DNA of 64,000 nucleotides from Vicugna pacos. Taxonomy: Eukaryota; Chordata; Mammalia; Artiodactyla; Camelidae. Below are positions 46,300 through 58,101 of this stretch, piece by piece. Numbering within the stretch: position 1 is the first letter of the stretch; the number at the start of each line of letters is the position of its first letter. The stretch spans positions 1 to 64,000 of the forward strand of contig NW_027328897.1 in the NCBI RefSeq assembly GCF_048564905.1, read 5' to 3'. The translations under genes were made by a program, and so were the position numbers. A model generated the notes under the pieces. It worked only from the letters and a program-made list of their open reading frames with translations. It made no database searches and was not told the DNA's origin.

Positions 46300-47590
46300 C
46301 CCACATACAGATGTAGAGTATTCTACAAGTAGCCATAAATTATTGTTTGAAAATCTAACAAATTCCTATCTCCTACTTTGCTTCAATTTACATCTATCAA
46401 TCATGTAGTCTGAGGAGCGGGTGCTCTGACCATTGTCTCCTGTTGGACCATGATGATGTTCCATTTTAGTAGGATTTGAGATGACATCAAATGCAGAAAC
46501 ACCACGTTCCCTCTCTGCTTCAGGGAAAAAACGTGCTCCCTATTTCTTTTAACTTCTATTATTTATAATGCAGATCAGCGCTATTTTTATGGCTGCTCTG
46601 GAATTATCCTCAATTTATACCTCTATATTCTGTTGTGTTAAATCAAAAGCCAAACTGATTCCTCACAGTTTTGTATCTTGCCTATGAGGATGAAGTGTGA
46701 AGAAAATGTTAAATGTTTGTTCAAATATGGAATAAGAACTACCAAACTGTTGTATCCTGAATGTATTCCTAAGATCTACCAAAAATGTTGTATTCTTGAA
46801 TTTCTTCATGGCCCCATATCTTCCAAAGTCAGCAGAATTTTTCGATCTCCTATCCATTTGGAAAGGAAAACTTTTTCAAAACACATTATTCTAGTACTTC
46901 TTAATTTCTTTTCTCCATGTATATTATTAGAAATATTTCTTTTGCTTGGTATATATGTTTTAGAAAAAATATAAAGAAATTGAAAGTGATTTAATGATAT
47001 TTTGTCATTTCTTAGGGTGGAATAAAATCTGGACACATCTGAAAGACTGCAATAAAATTTAAGTTCCCTGAGGGAAAAGAACTGCATATTCTCTCTGTTC
47101 TGATCCATGGCCTTCGCTTATAATGCTATATTGTGCCCCTTGTGTGTCTTCAATGAACTGTAATTAGTATTTATAATAAAAGAGAAATGCCCCTCTACAT
47201 GCTGATCTTGTGACTTTGTGGGATTCCATTTTTCCCCATTGTAAAATAATATTACTCCTTTTAAGACTTCAAGCTGTTCTGGTGCATTATTTTAATATTC
47301 TAGATGTGAAGAAATGGAAGCTGAGGAATGGAGGAGGGAAATCTGAAACTGATCTTTATCCACGTGTAAGGATGGGATTTCTGATTCCCAATGAATGTAA
47401 TTTTCAGCATTTCTAAGTAAGAGCAAAATAAGGAAATGCTTGCTTTGAGAAAAATAGTTCTAACTGAAAGCACTTGTGAGAGGGTGGAGTCTGTTGAAAA
47501 AAATTGAAACATGTGAAGTTAAAGTCAGCTTCCTCGCTGGCTGAGAAGACCAGAGGCCCACCTGCGCTGTCACTGAGCTTTGGTGCCAGG
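46300..47590. other. Gene-free region before TRAV23
   Basis: Nothing was recognised. Open frames at 46,663-47,108 lie on both strands in AT-rich DNA and have no gene-like features. Confidence 0.35.
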
Positions 47591-47594
47591 AAAA

Positions 47595-48098
47595 ATGGAC
47601 AAGCTTCTGGGAGCAGTATTTTTAATTCTGTGGCTTCAAGTAAGCTGTGAGTTATGGAAGAGAAACTCTAGGATATGTCATAAATTTGCAGGAATGAGAA
47701 AATGGGTGTGTGGACAAATTCATGCAGGTAGAAACTTTAAGAAAGACATATGAATTTGTGGACCTAATGACTTTTCTTTTTATTCAGGGGTGAGTGGACA
47801 ACAGAATGGAAAAAGTGAGCAACAGCAGGTGAAACAGAGCCCTCAATCCCTGGTAGTCCACGAAGGAGCGATTTCAGTTCTGAACTGTACTTATGAGAAC
47901 AGTCTATTTGACTACTTCCCATGGTACCGGCAATACCCTGGTCAAGGCCCAGAATTCCTGATAGCCAAAAGTTCAGGTGGGAATAAAAAGGAAGATGGAA
48001 GATTCACAGTTTCCTCCAATGAAAGTGCTAAACACTTCTCATTGCACATCAAGGACTTCCAGCCTGGAGATGCAGCCACCTACTTCTGTGCAGAAGTG
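47595..48098 (+). CDS. TRAV23DV6: T-cell receptor alpha/delta V gene, TRAV23/DV6 orthologue
   Basis: The leader exon is 47595-47646 ([17 protein letters not shown]; human MDKILGASFLVLWLQL), with donor GTGAGT. The intron is 141 nt and the V exon is 47788-48098. It keeps the long family-specific N-terminus ([19 protein letters not shown]; human [19 protein letters not shown]). It continues [52 protein letters not shown]. Cys23, Trp41 and Cys104 are present, and it looks functional. In human this gene can join either TRAJ or TRDD/TRDJ segments; shared use here is inferred from orthology and from its place beside TRDV1. Confidence 0.9.
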
Positions 48099-48137
48099 CA
48101 CAGTGCTCCCCAGGCCCCTGCAGCCTGTACCCAAACC
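48099..48137 (+). other. RSS of TRAV23/DV6
   Basis: Heptamer CACAGTG (48099-48105), 23-bp spacer, nonamer ACCCAAACC (48129-48137). Confidence 0.95.
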
Positions 48138-49246
48138 TGCAGCCGGGCCTTCAGTCAAATCCTGATGCGTAGATGAAATATTCACACAGAGACACGCAGA
48201 CAACCCCCCCAACACGCACACACTCACACACTCTGTTAGTCCATAAAACAATCTTAGTACATTTTAAAAAACTAACATTATGCAGAATTTCTACCTTGAC
48301 CAAAGGTTAAATTGATTTAGAAAATTAGTCGCAAAAAATTCTCTCTAGAAACTCCCAAATACTTGAAATTTATACACTAAGTTTTAAAATAACCCATTAA
48401 TTAAAGAAGCGATTACAATGGCTATTAGAAAATATTTAGAAAGAAGATATAGTGAGAAAACTCACAAATAAGTATATACGAGACACAGCTAAAATAGTAG
48501 ATAAAAGCAAATTTATCTTTTAAATACTTATATTATTATCAAAGAAAAAAGGTTGCACGAAAATTATCTAATCTTTGAACAAAAGAAGATAGAAAAAGAA
48601 GAACAAGTTACCCAACATAATCTGAAAGAAAGAAAAAAATAAAAATTCAAATTGTGAACCCTAAAGCATACTGTAGAGATAATCATGAAATACAACGTTA
48701 ATTATTTTAAAATGATTAATAACGTTGATATACTTGTGACTAGAATTATCAATGGAGTTATCAATGAAATAAAACAGAGGAAATACAAAATATAAATAGG
48801 AGGAATGAAAAAGAATACCACATACAAATGCTGTAATGCTAAAAGGATAATGAAGGAATATTATTAACAATTTTATTCCACTGAATAAGAATACGGATGT
48901 AGACCCACACAAGTAAGGAAAACTGAGTTTTTGACAAGGTGGAAAGACAATTCAATGAAGGAAAGATAGTCAGATCAGCATATGATGCTGCAAAAATTGG
49001 ATATTCATACGAAAATAACTGAAATTTGGCCTAAATCTAACACTTGTTAGAAAATTTGAGGACAGTCTAAAAATGGATCATGCATCCAAGTGTAAAATGT
49101 GAAACTGTAAATCTTTTAGGAAAAAGCCTAAGAAAAATTTTAAGACCTAGCGCTAGACAAAATGGTTTTAGAGATGATACCAGATGCACACTCCATTAAA
49201 AAATAAATAAATTAGATTGCATCAAAATTAAAAATGTTTGCTCTGT

Positions 49247-49470
49247 GAAAGACATTATTTTTTTTCACATTTTTAAACAAATTTATTAATTTCATGAAAC
49301 TGATACATACTATCATTATGGGATTAAAGTAATATAGTAAAACATACAGAAGAAAGTTTTAAAATCACCTAAAATCAGTCCTATTCTCCAAAAATAACTG
49401 CTATTACCATTAGGTGAATACTATTCCATATGTCTCTGTGTACATATGAAGTCAGAGGAAAGACATTATT
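49247..49470 (-). mobile_element. 198-bp retroposed sequence with 13-bp target duplication
   Basis: The insert 49,260-49,457 begins with a T tract. It is flanked by exact copies of GAAAGACATTATT at 49247-49259 and 49458-49470. Read on the minus strand it ends AATTAATAAATTTG...AAAAAAAA, like a polyadenylated transcript end. The source transcript was not recognised. Confidence 0.8.
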
Positions 49471-50089
49471 AAGAGAGTGAAAAGTACAAACTATAGATGG
49501 GCAGGAAATATTTGCAAAACATATGTTTATCAAAGGTCTGGTATTCAGAATATAGTGAATTCTCTAAACTCAGCAGGAAGAAACAAACAAGCCAGGTATA
49601 AAATGAACAGAAGACTCACACAGACACTTCACCAAAGAAGATGTGTGATAGGGAAATAAGCCTATAACTAAGTTGTATAAACAAAAGTTCAACATCATTA
49701 GCCACTAAATAAGTGCAAATTAAAGCCACGGTGAGCCACTCTACATCTATCAGAATGGCTAAAATAAAACATACTGACAATGCCAAGTTCTGGCAAGGAC
49801 ACAGAGAAATTGAATCACTCATACATTGCAGGTGGGTGAGTGGTCCAGTCATTCTGGAAAACAGTTCAACGGTTTCACATTAAGTTAAGCATTCACTTAG
49901 CTTACGGCCCAGCAATCACATTTCTGGGTATTTATATGTGAGGAATGAAAAACTTCTGATCACACAGAGATCTGTACATGAATATTCATGGTAGCTATAT
50001 TTGTGATGGCCCCAAACTGGAAGACACCCAAATGTTCTTCATTGGATAAATTGATAAATATACTTTAGAGCACCATACAATGACATATT

Positions 50090-50585
50090 ACTTGTAGATC
50101 TTTCTCAACTTATGATGGAGTTAGATCCCAATAAACCATTGTAAGCTGAAAATATCATAAGTCAAAAATGCATTTAATACACAAACTTAGGCAGCATCAC
50201 AGTTTAGCCTAGCCTGGCCTCCTTTAAATGTGCTCAACAATTACATTATCCTCCTATTGAGAAAAATCATCTAACACAAGGTCTATTTTATACTAAAGTG
50301 TTGCAAATCTCATGTAATTTATTGGGCACTGTACTGAAAGTGAAGAACAGAATGGCTGAGTGGGTACAGAATGGCTCTAAGTGTACCATGGATTGTTTTA
50401 CCCTGGTGATCCCGGGGATGGCTGGGCGCTCAGCTTGGTATCCCTGCCCATCACCAGCAGAGAATATCACACTGCATGTCGCTGCTTGGAAAAGATCAAA
50501 ATCCAAAATCAAAGTATGGTGTCTACAGAATGCATATGGCTTTCTGACCACCATAATCATAAGTTGAAGAACAAAGTCTGTAGTG
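50090..50585. mobile_element. Tigger-like DNA transposon relic inside the L1
   Basis: Inverted ends are visible: TCAACTTATGATGG on the left, CCATAATCATAAGTTGA on the right. Inner text includes AAAAATGCATTTAATACAC, TAGCCTAGCCTGGCC and CTCATGTAATTTATTGGGCA, as in TcMar-Tigger type non-autonomous elements. The L1 sequence resumes on both sides. Confidence 0.6.
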
Positions 50586-51007
50586 ACTGAAAGGAACAGA
50601 CTATAGCGACATGCAATAAACTAGGTGGATCCCAAGGGTGTTGTGCTGAGTGGAAAAAGTCACACTCAGGAGGCTACATAGTGTGTGATTACACTCATTG
50701 GATTATTATGATTCCATACATAATGTATCTTACCCAGACAACATTCTCAAAAGGGAAAAATACAGAGGCAAGAAAGCAATCAGTTGTTTCCAGGAGTTTG
50801 CCGGGGTTGCAGGGGTGGGGAGTGTGTGAAAAGGGAAGTTCTTTAGGGTGATGGAACAGTTCTGTTTCATATTAGTGGTGGTTACCAGAACCCATACATG
50901 TGATAAAATTTCCTAAAGCTATATATCAAAAAAAAGTGCATATAATAATTGACACATCAGAGTAGGATTATTTTAATAATATTGTATCAATATCAATTTT
51001 TCCAGCA

Positions 51008-51025
51008 TATATATATATATATATG
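51008..51025. repeat. (AT)n tract
   Basis: A short AT dinucleotide run next to the L1 tail. Confidence 0.9.
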
Positions 51026-52400
51026 ACATTTATAATTATTACATATAAATGTATGTGTTACACATAGAACATCATGCTGCTCCCCAGGCTGTTGAGGGCA
51101 TTCCTGGTCTCCTCTGCTTGGTTACAACTAATTTCACACCAGGGCATCAGCTGCATGTCAGGACTCAGAGATGAAATGGGCCAGAAGAGGAGACGTCTCA
51201 ACTAAATACAAATTCTCTTCTAACATTCACGATTTATTTTGACCTTAAAAGCAAAGAACAGGCACTTTTTAGACACTCTGTCTGTACTTTGTCTTCTAGT
51301 TGCCTTTGGTCCTTTATATTAATCTATCCATTAAAACAATGAAACCACATGGAAGGTTGACAGCTACATTCTCCATGACATGTAACATTATAAAAACTTC
51401 AGTCACCAGCTCTGTGCTGTTGACACACACTGAGTGTTTGCAGACCGTAGATACCACATTCTGCAGGAGTGTGTTATAGCACTGGGTCACAGAAAGATCT
51501 GACATGCTTCTTGACTTTATTTTACAAAGAGAAAACTTACCAGTCACTAATAAGTGACACTGAACACTTTGGAGCAATGGGATAGAAATTGTGATTTCAG
51601 GACAACTCTTAGACGCATGATCTAATAAGTCCAGTTCTGCTTGTGGAGGGAACAGGACTGAAAAGCCTGAAACTCTTCAAAATCTGATAAATAAGACTCA
51701 ATGTAAGATTTCAAAAGAAACACGATTTTTTTCTTGTTATAACTTTACAAAACCCAAGCAACTGAATAGATTCTGAAAGTCAGAAGGACTGTTTTTTAAA
51801 TCACATGATGCTAAAGAAACTATTTATTGAGAACCCTAAGTAGAGCCCTAGAATCAAGTAAGGAAGGAAGAGATTTGTTAATTATTGGGGATAAGATGCC
51901 TTTCACCACGAAGGCAAAGGTCTGTGAGTTTTTCAAAAGAGTCATTAGATTCTGGATGGAGAAAAGTAAGTGTAAGCTAAATAAATGGCCAGGAAGTAGA
52001 CTGCAAGAAGAGTTCAGACGCTAGACTACATTCTACTTCAAACAGGCTGGCAAGATTATTCAGCTGAAAAATGATCAATATATGTCAACTTGTTTAATCT
52101 GCAGTTCCCCTCAGCTCGAACCTTTCATATGAACTGCTTTTCCCATGCCCCTTTTCAGGTACTGCCGAACTTAATGACCAGGGAAAGACCAGTAGACAAA
52201 GTGAAGGTTTGTGGTGAGTCACGTTATTCCCAGCTGTGCGCACAGACCACGTGGTCTATGAACAGCACACACCCTCCTTCCTGTTAGGGGGAGGCACATC
52301 GGAACCCAGGTACCATGTGCATGTGGTGACAGGGACTCAGAGACACAGAGCTCTCAGCTCAGGCAGAACTAAACACATCTGTGCAGCGGAGCCCATGCCT
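51026..52400. other. 5' flank of TRDV1
   Basis: No other gene was recognised. The TRDV1 promoter should lie in the last few hundred bases. No CTCF-like motif was noticed. Confidence 0.35.
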
Positions 52401-52401
52401 C

Positions 52402-52952
52402 ATGCCGCTCTCCAGCCTGCTCGGGGTCTTCCTGGCCCTCATCTTCTCGGGTAAGGATGGCTCCAAACATGGGTGGGAATGTTCAGGTTGAAAGGATTGC
52501 ACGTGGTACCTCCCAGGGACTTGGGGAGGAAAGGAAGATTGGAGAAAAGCAAGCATATTATGATTCAATTTGGCTTTTCTTTGGGACTTAAATTAGCCTC
52601 ATTCCTACATTATTCTACTCACTACTTCAGCTCTGTTTTCTGATTTTTCCCACAGGATCAGGAGTGGCCCAGACAGTTACTCAAGACCAGCCAGCCGTAT
52701 CCTCTCACGTGGGGGAGACAGTCACCCTGAACTGTCGGTATGAAACAAGTGATAGCATATACTATATTTTTTGGTACAAGCAGCCTCCCAGTGGAGAGAT
52801 GACTTTCCTTATTCGTCAGGATTCATCTAGTGGGAATGCCAAGAGTGGCCGCTACTCTGTAAACTTCTGGAAAGCAGAAAAATCCCTCAGCCTCACTATC
52901 TCAAACTTACAGCTGGAGGATTCTGCAAAGTACTTCTGTGTTCTCCGAGAAG
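52402..52952 (+). CDS. TRDV1: T-cell receptor delta V gene, TRDV1 orthologue
   Basis: The leader exon is 52402-52450 ([17 protein letters not shown]; human MLFSSLLCVFVAFSYSG), with donor GTAAGG. The upstream ATG at 52395 is out of frame. The intron is 205 nt and the V exon is 52656-52952. It reads [88 protein letters not shown]. The [11 protein letters not shown] and [11 protein letters not shown] blocks are diagnostic of TRDV1 as against TRAV38 or TRAV19. Cys23, Trp41 and Cys104 are present, so it looks functional. It lies between TRAV23/DV6 and TRAV24 as in human and would join TRDD and TRDJ segments in gamma-delta T cells. Confidence 0.9.
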
Positions 52953-52991
52953 CACTGTGCTTGAAGTAATAGAATGAGCTGAACAAAAACC
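52953..52991 (+). other. RSS of TRDV1
   Basis: Heptamer CACTGTG (52953-52959), 23-bp spacer, nonamer ACAAAAACC (52983-52991). The nonamer is the exact consensus, the only one in the window. The heptamer differs only at the central base, and its reverse complement is CACAGTG. Confidence 0.93.
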
Positions 52992-55320
52992 CCAGAGCAC
53001 AGTAAGAGAGAGCTCCCTGCTGCAGGAGCCAAGCCGAGATGCACACCTGCAGCCTCCAGACAAGACACGGCAGCCCTGTGGGTGTGTGGTCTGCGGTCTG
53101 GATCAGAAGACTGAATTCTAAATAAATCTCCTTTTATGTCATTTGAGAACAGGTGTCCAGAGGAACTTTCTACTAATACATTCTCAGTCTTGAATGTTCG
53201 ACTTCAAAGCAATCATGCAGAATATGTGTAAAGTTGTCTAAAGTTAAAAAACTTGCCCCATAATAATTTAAAGCAGGAGCTTCACTTAAAGATGCTCATA
53301 TCACAACCCTGGGTATGGTAAACTAGAATCATCATGAAAATCACTTCCTTAATCCTTTCCTCTTAAGCTTTGTGTCAGTGAGGGCACAATTAGAGAAGCG
53401 GAAGCACATAGAATGAAGGATTCGCTATAAGAATTAAGAACTCAGGCAATTGCTAGAGCTGGTGGAGGAGTGTACATAAAGCTGTGATCTTTGCATCTGG
53501 TGTTGAGCCCGAATTCACTGTAACTTAACTGGAGTGACATTTGTGAAGGAAAGTTGGATGTGGACAAATGCGTGGACAAGCTGTGACTTGTAAGGACGCA
53601 CTAGGACCAGTGAAGACAAGTGGAAAACTAAAGCTGTCTGTGTCTCACCTCCTTCCATCTCACAACAGTGGGTGTCCTTCAGGAGCAGTGGGTGTCATTT
53701 GCCATCAGCTACACGCACACTTGGTCCAAGACAAAGAGAAGATGAGGAGGAGATGTGGTGGGAGGTGGAGGAGTTGTGAGTCAACAAGCTGGGCTAACCC
53801 ACCAGCAGCAACACGTGTGAGCTACCACAGTGCCTGGGGCCCTGCCCCAGCCAGCAAGACATGAAAAATATGTCTACTTCATGACAAGTACCTTCTAAAT
53901 CTTGCAGAAGTTTCTTTCATGGCCAATCCTAACCCAGGACAAAACAGGGAAGCAAATTCTGGGAAATATATTTCCAGACAGTTGCATTGAGATAGAACAA
54001 AGCTACTCCAGTAGCCTCCTTGTTAACCGGCCATCATTCTGTACCTTTTTTTTAACAGCACTACTTTCAAATAAAGACAGCAGCAAAACTATGCTTCCTG
54101 CCAATATGATGCAGGTATTCCGCATTCAACCAAAAACAAGCTAACCATCTCCTGCAAGGTGTATGCCAAGTTCATTTATCTATTTTTAGGTGATGTTCTT
54201 TGCTCTTTTCACTGGGTCACACTCTCCCATCGAAACCTATTTCTTATCTCCTGAAATGCAATGAGATAAAAGCCTGATGAATGTTAGCACAGCTTATTAC
54301 ATGCAGGCAAATGGGAATTGAGAGCTTAAAATGGTTAATGTGTCCATAAATACATTGATATCAAAATGAAAAAGAAAATTTGACAGCTATCATATTTCTT
54401 GTTTGTGCAAATGGCTACATGATTGTGGCTGGTATTTATAACGACCTCTTCCGTTACCCCTTCTGAACGTTCTGATCGTAAGCAAGCAGCTCCATTCCCT
54501 GTGATGCTTGGCTTTCTATGAAACAAGCTGCTTGTTCAGGAGCGATAGTACGTGGAATGCAGTCAAGTGGAATAAGGAATTCTGTGAGTCCCCCACTGTG
54601 GATTTGGCAGAAGTTTGCAAGGCATCAAAGGCAAATCTGAGGGTCTGTTTAAGTGGAAATAATCTTGCCAGTACTCAGGGAAAATTGGTGTATTGTATTC
54701 TGGGAAACATCATTAAGAATGATACTGACTTCTCATCCTGAGCAACAGAAGTCACCAAGGGAATTTCTCAAGTGCTTAGAGACAACAAACACATAAAACT
54801 TTCAAGTTGGCTTCTTATGAACATGAAGGTATATTTTACAATTGTCTTTATTAAAAATCAGTGCTGAGAGGGTGGAAAGTCAATGCACATTTATGTAAAT
54901 TATATCTCAACCTACATTTCGGAAAAAGAATTCTAATGCAGAATATATTAAAAACTCATACACATCAGTAAGAAAGGGAAACACTTAAGAAGAATGGCAA
55001 AATCTTGAAATCCTCTTCAGAAATATGACATCCAATAGTTAATAAACACACAAAACCCTTAATATTATCCTTCATTAGGGGAATTAAAGTAAAACCTCAA
55101 CTGAGCATTTCATCTGTGTCCTCTCAGCAGCCCGACTGCGTCAGTGTAGCTGAGAGAGTGTGAGTGGAAGCAAATAAGGAAAAATAATGACTGTCTCCAG
55201 GAAAATAAGTGATTATTAAGTAAATTTCCAAGAAGTTTCTATCATTGAACTGATGTGGAGAAAAGAGCAAATAGTAAAAGGTCACAGACTTGGACACTGA
55301 AGGAAAGGCTGGCTTTATTC
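52992..55320. other. Gene-free region after TRDV1
   Basis: No gene was recognised. An L1-like relic in sense lies near 54,950-55,110 (AATGGCAAAATCTTG, CATTAGGGGAATTAAAGTAA). The rest is unassigned. Confidence 0.4.
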
Positions 55321-55480
55321 GAAAAAAGAAAGCTGATATTTATTGAGCTCACTATATGTCAGGCACTGTAGTTTGCATTTCAGATTCATTATCTACTTTG
55401 AATATACAAGTATATGAGATAGGTTTTATTGTTCCCATTGTTGTATCTTTGAGAAATAAGACATAACGTTCCTCACTTTG
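55320..55480 (-). mobile_element. MIR SINE relic, antisense
   Basis: GATATTTATTGAGCTCACTA followed by TATGTCAGGCACTGTAG, and later GAGATAGGTTTTATTGTTCC, is the typical antisense MIR order. Confidence 0.75.
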
Positions 55481-56008
55481 AAAAGCATCTCTAACTGTTA
55501 CTGTCAACCAGAATGTAACCTCATAATGGGCTCCTAGAGTGTAAGATTTGCATATGGAAAAGCAATTCACCCCAGGACAGGGTGGTTGGGATGTCTCAGT
55601 GATGGTGACATTACTGGTTTAAACTAGGGAAGAGGATGCCAGACCTGGGTACCAATTGCCCCAGGATCAATAGATGAGGAAATCATCCACTACCCAGTTG
55701 ACAGCGCTGAAGGCTTAGGAAGATTCTCACATGGCGGTGTGCTGGGGAAAGAAGGGGCTACAGGGAAGAATGAGATGTTGTTCCTTAAACACTCCACCCA
55801 TGTTTCCTTATGAAGACCTGTGCTCCTTGCCTTTGCCCTTCCTCCTGCAATGCTACCCCCTCAAACATCCATATGCTGTACCTCTCACTCCCTTTATGTC
55901 TTTGCTCAGATGTCACCCCTTTATGAATGCTCTCTCTAAATCTTTCTATTTTCCTTTTTTGAGAATCAGGCTCTACCACTTTGCATGTATGAAGAATGAA
56001 AGCTGAAG

Positions 56009-56026
56009 CACTGCCACCTGGTGTCC
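56009..56026 (-). promoter_or_regulatory. CTCF-like motif in reverse orientation
   Basis: The minus strand reads GGACACCAGGTGGCAGTG, a good CTCF core. It is the only clear motif pointing against the V genes. Confidence 0.5.
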
Positions 56027-56689
56027 TGCTAAAGTATTTTGTGAGGCTCACACTGGCCTGCCTGCCGCAGTCCAGTGCTCCTGGAGTAGATGGTGGGGAA
56101 GCCCGGTCACAGTAGGAGGCAGCATCACTGACCAAAATGTCAACCATCTTCCCACCGTAGAAACAGTGAGAACAGGGACTCAGGAGCACTGTCTGGCTGC
56201 TTTACTGTTTTGCCTTCGAGATGTGAAAGTGATTGACTTCAGGACAACGAAGATAATACTTGGGGTGATTTCAGCTGGAGATTACTAGGCTGCCTTGGAA
56301 AGAAATCTTGCCCTTTTTGCACAAGTTGGGAGGTTTTTCTCTGGTAAGTAAAACTGAGTTTACTGCTCTGTCTTTTATTGTGGTATAGAAATACCTTGGA
56401 AGAGTCAAAGATGAAAAAATACTTAAAAATTGTAGCCAACACTGCTTGGTGTACTTTTTTCATATTATTATATGCTGCCCAGCCTTTCAGTATATCATCT
56501 GAATGAACTGATTTTCCATAAACATAAGAAACATGATACCATGGATGGTTATAATACAAAAAATCTGCTAAATGCACTTCAGGAAAATGTTGAGCTTTAC
56601 TTTGCAGATAGACCCCTGTGCATTTCAGACACTGTCTCCCAACCCCCCAAGGTTGTGTACACTGCCTGCCGCTGGCTGAGCGCCTATGA

Positions 56690-56975
56690 CAGGGAAGGCA
56701 TTGTGCCAGATGGTGTGCAGGTATGTTCTCACTTAATTCTTACTAGAGCCCTTCAAGGTTGGTACATCCACCTTTCAAAGGGCATTGTGGCAAAGTGCTT
56801 GAGATCAAAGACTTGGGTTGTATTTCTAAATCTACCACTCATTAGTTGAGTGATCTTGGGAAAATGTCTTAATAAATTTTATGCTTCTGTTTCCCCATAT
56901 CTACAAGGTGGATGTTGATTGTATCTACCATACAGGTGCCTATGAGAAGTGAATGGGGTGATGAGTGCCAGTGCT
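56690..56975. mobile_element. MIR relics (two adjoining pieces)
   Basis: An antisense MIR scrap (GGCATTGTGCCAGATGGTGT, CTCACTTAATTCTTAC) is followed by a sense MIR piece (CCACTCATTAGTTGAGTGAT, CTTGGGAAAATGTCTTAA, CTTCTGTTTCCCCATATCTA). Confidence 0.65.
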
Positions 56976-57234
56976 GCGCCCTGTGCCCGACAGAAAGATA
57001 CTGGTTACTTATAGGAAAGGGAATTGCGCATGAGAGGGGTTCACTCCCTGCCTGGTGCTGCAGAGTCAGTGTCAGAGGGGCTCCTCCCCTCCATATCCCG
57101 GTTAGAGCAGATGCCTTTGCTCACCCCAAGAGTAACTCCCTATCTCAATACAGTATTTTATTTATGGTACATATAACTTCTCAAAACTATCTTTAAAAAA
57201 ATCCACTTGTTTAATTTTTTTCTTGTCCAACTGC

Positions 57235-57355
57235 ACTGTAGGACTTTTACGTCCTCTTCACTACTGCCTCCTCCATGCCTGAACACTGCTTAGTACACAG
57301 GAGGCCAAAACAATATACATATTTGAAAATTTGAATAAATGTATGCAAGATAAAA
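57235..57355 (+). mobile_element. L2 3'-end relic
   Basis: CACTGCTTAGTACACAGGAG and then AATTTGAATAAATGTATGC resemble the L2 tail. Confidence 0.5.
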
Positions 57356-58076
57356 TTATTCGTAGAATCAATACTATTCAAACACGAATATAAAAGATTA
57401 AGCTGAACTAATCTTTGTGCTGTTTATCTAGAATTGTCAAGATTTATACCCTGCAAATCACTTCCCATGAGGTTTAGTGTATTCAGTGTATCCACTGGCT
57501 TGACCTCTATTTCAGGTAAAGTGAGTTGCTATAGATCACAGACTTTGTCTACCTTACTTGTTGCAGGAATGCCAGGGCTGTTGGAAGTGTGCCTTTCCCG
57601 TTCTGGACGCAGCCCTGCTAATACGAGGGTGATTTTTCCAGTGGATCAGTATTTCCATCAGAAACAAGCTTCCCAGCATGTGAACTTCCTGAGTGGTGTC
57701 GTGGTGCCCTCAATGTCCCCTTCACTGAGTGATGTGGCTGCTCTGACCTCAGGGGGAAATAAGGAAGTTGACTTGTGGCTTGTTTTTCCAGCAGCCCATC
57801 GCTTTGTGCTTCTAAATTCAGAGACATTAATGAGGCTTTCAAGATTTCCTTTATTAACCGTAGCTGCAGCCCTTTTCTTGGGGAGAAAGTCAGAGATTTG
57901 CCACTGAGACATCTCACAGTCCTGTTGCAGTTTTGAGAACATGATTTATATTTGAGTACGTGGAAGGCACTGTTCCCTGATTTTAGCACCTCCCCCATGC
58001 TGATCCCTGTGTATATTTCAGTTGTTCTTTGGAAAGAAGGTTTTATAGTCAATTTACACTACCAATTTCACACTAG
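57356..58076. other. Unassigned region before the RPSA retrocopy
   Basis: It holds two long overlapping open frames (57,434-57,907 on + and 57,618-58,052 on -). Neither resembles a known protein to my eye, and there is no tail, promoter or splice context. I do not call a gene. Confidence 0.3.
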
Positions 58077-58101
58077 ATTGATTGATTGATTGATTGATTA
58101 T
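58077..58101. repeat. (TTGA)n / T-rich tract at the retrocopy tail
   Basis: About six GATT units pass into a T tract, which is the poly(A) tail of the RPSA retrocopy read on the + strand. Confidence 0.8.

Larger units (their letters stand above)
48650..51000 (+). mobile_element. Old L1 with nested insertions
   Basis: Sense L1 ORF2 and 3'-UTR landmarks run AGACAATTCAATGAAGGAAA, AAAAATTGGATATTCATACG, TAGATTGCATCAAAATTAAA, GAACAGAAGACTCACACAGAC, ACATCAATCAGAATGGCTAA-like text, and a tail near GTGATAAAATTTCCTAAAGC. It is interrupted at 49,260-49,457 and at about 50,090-50,585 by younger insertions. It contains many frame breaks. Confidence 0.8.

Noticed and set aside
55785-56189. 134-codon minus-strand open frame
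   Set aside because: No recognisable domain. It overlaps the reverse CTCF-like motif and shows no transcript features.
57434-58052. Two long overlapping open frames on opposite strands (157 and 144 codons)
   Set aside because: No recognisable family, no splice or tail context, and neither strand is favoured. The region may be an unidentified retrocopy, but the sequence alone does not support a gene.
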